Shown piece by piece: positions 6,178 to 7,882 of a stretch of DNA of 7,882 nucleotides. The stretch is from contig DQSO01000021.1 in assembly GCA_015663225.1 (NCBI GenBank), positions 1 through 7,882 on the forward strand, read 5' to 3'. A program made the position numbers and the translations under genes. Origin of the DNA: Campylobacterales bacterium (lineage in GTDB: Bacteria > Campylobacterota > Campylobacteria > Campylobacterales > QNZT01). The stretch's first letter is position 1. Every line of letters starts with the position of its first letter. Under the pieces are notes generated by a model. The model searched no databases. It had not been told where the DNA came from and was given only the letters and a program-made list of their open reading frames with translations.

Positions 6178-7473
6178 GTGAATAGTTCATTTTACAATGG
6201 AATATCAGGTATTAAAACTCATCAGTTTGGTATGGATATTGTTGCAAATAATATAACAAATATAAATACAACAGGTTATAAATCTACAAGTGCAGAGTTT
6301 TCAACAATCTTTAGTGCTCAGTTGCAAAATTCATTTGGGAGTTCATCTTCTGATGATATAGGTTTAGGAAGTACCGCTGCAACAACTTCTTTTGATATGT
6401 CAACTGGTTCACTTATTCCTACGGACGGGCAGTTTGATTTAGCTATTGGTGGTAAAGGTTGGTTTAATATTCAAGATGTAGGTGGTGGACACTACTATAC
6501 AAGAAATGGATCTTTCAATAGAGATGGAAATGGAAACTTAGTAGATACTTTTGGAAATTATGTTATGGGTCAATCAGCAAATAATATCCAAAATGGGATT
6601 GTAACCAATGAGAATGTAGGAGATATAGAGCTAACAGATATAAATAATCGTACTCCAATAGTTCTTCCTGATGAACTAACACTTCCTCCAGAGAGAACAA
6701 CTTTTGTAAAAATGTCTGGAAATTTAAATTCAACACCTATATATAGTTTTGACGATTCTGGAGATAAAATAGAAGTTTCAAATAAAGCTGTTTATCGTTC
6801 TGTCTTATATAGAGCTGATGGAGGAAAAAACTTTTTAAATATAACATTTGAAAAAGTTGTACCACAAGGACCTACCGATATTATTTGGGATGCAACAGCA
6901 ATTATTACTGATGAAGATAATAATGAATTAAATAGTAAATTAGGACAAGTAATATTTGATGAAAAGGGTTTTTTAAAATCTTCTACTTTAACAAGCATTG
7001 ATAGTGATAACTCCAATGTAGCACTTGATTTTGGAAATGGAAGTTCTGGATTAGTATCATATAACTCTGAAGTAGAAGGTAAAGCTGTTTCTCAAGATGG
7101 TCACTCTTATGCTGGTTTAAAGGATTATGGTATAGATATTTTGGGAAATATAGAAGCAGTATTTGATAATGGTAAAAGTGTACCAATATATAAAATAATG
7201 GTTGTAAATTTTCAAAATGAAATGGGATTAAAACAAACATCGCCAATATATTTTCAGGAGAGTACAAATAGTGGAAAACCAGTTTTTATAAAAGATAAAA
7301 ATGGAAATGTTATGCAGCAAAATATAACAAATAGACATCTTGAGCAAAGTAATGTAAGCCTCTCAGCTGCTATGACTGAACTCATAGTTATGCAAAAAGC
7401 ATTTGATGCAAGTTCAAAGAGTATTACAACAAGTGACCAGATGATACAAAATGCAATAAATATGAAGAGATAA
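6178..7473 (+). CDS. flgE: FlgE-type flagellar hook protein, short paralogue (431 aa)
   Basis: A rod/hook-family protein. The N-terminal helix and signature are present: MNSSFYNGISGIKTHQFGMD, then IVANNITNINTTGYKS at 21-36, followed by SFDMSTGSLIPTDGQFDLAIGGKGWF at about 71-96. The C-terminal coiled-coil helix (387-431) has the LEQSNVSLSAAMTELIVMQK to MIQNAINMKR form. Both helices are needed for polymerisation of axial proteins. Position after flgD and size match C. jejuni Cj0043 (FlgE) and H. pylori HP0908, which are distinct from the large major hook protein of those species. It may be a minor or junction hook component; that is inference. The start is GTG 6178, two bases after the flgD TAA. 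Only a weak GAGAAAG lies upstream within flgD, suggesting coupled translation. Its own stop is followed by a new RpoN promoter rather than an obvious terminator. Confidence 0.92.
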   Translation: MNSSFYNGISGIKTHQFGMDIVANNITNINTTGYKSTSAEFSTIFSAQLQNSFGSSSSDDIGLGSTAATTSFDMSTGSLIPTDGQFDLAIGGKGWFNIQDVGGGHYYTRNGSFNRDGNGNLVDTFGNYVMGQSANNIQNGIVTNENVGDIELTDINNRTPIVLPDELTLPPERTTFVKMSGNLNSTPIYSFDDSGDKIEVSNKAVYRSVLYRADGGKNFLNITFEKVVPQGPTDIIWDATAIITDEDNNELNSKLGQVIFDEKGFLKSSTLTSIDSDNSNVALDFGNGSSGLVSYNSEVEGKAVSQDGHSYAGLKDYGIDILGNIEAVFDNGKSVPIYKIMVVNFQNEMGLKQTSPIYFQESTNSGKPVFIKDKNGNVMQQNITNRHLEQSNVSLSAAMTELIVMQKAFDASSKSITTSDQMIQNAINMKR

Positions 7474-7500
7474 AGTTAACTATTTAAATACTTAAAAAAG

Positions 7501-7518
7501 TAGGAACAGTAGTTGCTA
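7501..7518 (+). promoter_or_regulatory. Sigma-54 (RpoN) promoter for the second flgE
   Basis: TAGGAACAGTAGTTGCTA has GG (7503-7504) and GC (7515-7516) with exactly 10 bases between, and GGAAC...TTGCTA closely matches the Campylobacterota RpoN consensus. The expected start is near 7528, giving a 26-base leader with AAAGGA before ATG 7554. The distance from GC to ATG equals that of the fliK promoter. Confidence 0.87.
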
Positions 7519-7553
7519 TATAATAATTAAATAACAATAAAAAGGATAGCATT

Positions 7554-7882
7554 ATGATGAGATCGTTATGGTCTGGAGTTACTGGACTAAATGCACACCA
7601 AATAGCAATGGATATAGAGGGTAATAATATTGCCAATGTAAATACAAATGGATTTAAATATTCAAGAGCAAATTTTTCTGATTTACTCTCTCAAACTTCA
7701 AAGATAGCAACTGCACCACAAGGAAGTATAGGTGGTAAAAATCCTATGCAAGTTGGACTAGGAACAGAGATTAGTTCTGTAACAAGAATGTTCTCTCAAG
7801 GTTCAATCCAAACAACAAGTAAAAATACCGATATGGCTATACAAGGAGATGGATTTTTTATAGTAAGTCAAGATAATGGTAA
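7554..7882 (+). CDS. flgE2: Major flagellar hook protein FlgE (partial, C-terminus beyond right edge)
   Basis: The first 109 residues of a second hook protein run to the right edge. The N-terminus MMRSLWSGVTGLNAHQIAMD, then IEGNNIANVNTNGFKYSRA at 21-39, closely resembles the large hook protein of C. jejuni (Cj1729c, named FlgE2 there and over 800 aa), including SQTSKIATAP and the block MFSQGSIQTTSKNTDMAIQGD, which leads into GFFIV. The protein is therefore probably the major structural hook subunit, secreted through the flagellar export gate and polymerised under FlgD. The start is the first of two consecutive ATG codons (7554, 7557), with AAAGGA seven bases before the first. The gene has its own RpoN promoter, 27 bases after the end of the short flgE. 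The symbol follows Campylobacter usage; other genera call this gene flgE. Confidence 0.93.
   Translation, partial: MMRSLWSGVTGLNAHQIAMDIEGNNIANVNTNGFKYSRANFSDLLSQTSKIATAPQGSIGGKNPMQVGLGTEISSVTRMFSQGSIQTTSKNTDMAIQGDGFFIVSQDNG

Noticed and set aside
7474..7500. A terminator between the two flgE genes
   Set aside because: The gap is AT-rich with a short GTTAAC palindrome, but I find no stem followed by a U-run.
1..7882. A CRISPR array, insertion sequence, toxin-antitoxin pair or defence system
   Set aside because: No spaced direct repeats, transposase motifs, terminal inverted repeats or defence-type domains are visible. The window is mostly ordinary core genes.

Overview
The window looks like chromosomal DNA from a flagellated member of the Campylobacterota (Epsilonproteobacteria), perhaps a Sulfurimonas- or Arcobacter-like genus; the genus is a guess. 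The DNA is strongly AT-rich with A/T-ending codons. The gene order fliK-flgD-flgE resembles Cj0041-Cj0043 of Campylobacter jejuni and HP0906-HP0908 of Helicobacter pylori. The partial gene at the right edge starts like the large Campylobacter hook protein.

Left part (1-2840), all on the minus strand and read right to left: typA/bipA (ribosome-associated GTPase), then a YidB/DUF937-type small protein, then a Bax-inhibitor-1/YccA-type membrane protein cut by the left edge. A good housekeeping promoter lies just upstream of typA. The Shine-Dalgarno of the DUF937 gene can pair with upstream RNA.

Middle (2841-3637): a plus-strand reading frame whose protein resembles S26 signal peptidases of the small TraF/SipS type. 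The frame holds a Ser box, a Lys box and a terminal GxSxxxSxDS-type box. It has no normal start codon upstream of the Ser box; the only NTG start, TTG 3055, would remove the catalytic Ser. It is either a gene with an unusual start or one damaged at its 5' end. An AT-rich spacer with inverted repeats and a doubtful 29-codon minus-strand ORF follows.

Right part (3638-7882), plus strand: a hook-assembly cluster of fliK (hook-length ruler), flgD (hook cap) and a 431-residue FlgE-type protein, followed by the start of a second FlgE gene that matches the major hook protein. A sigma-54 (RpoN) promoter precedes fliK and another precedes the second flgE. Both have exact GG-N10-GC spacing and the same distance to their ATG. 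FlgD delivers hook subunits to the growing tip, the FlgE proteins form the hook, and FliK measures it and switches export, so co-expression as RpoN-class genes makes sense.

The most interesting points are the start-less S26 protease frame, a 53%-identical tandem duplication of the Ig-like domain in FlgD, and the matched pair of RpoN promoters. I see no mobile element, CRISPR array, tRNA or rRNA.
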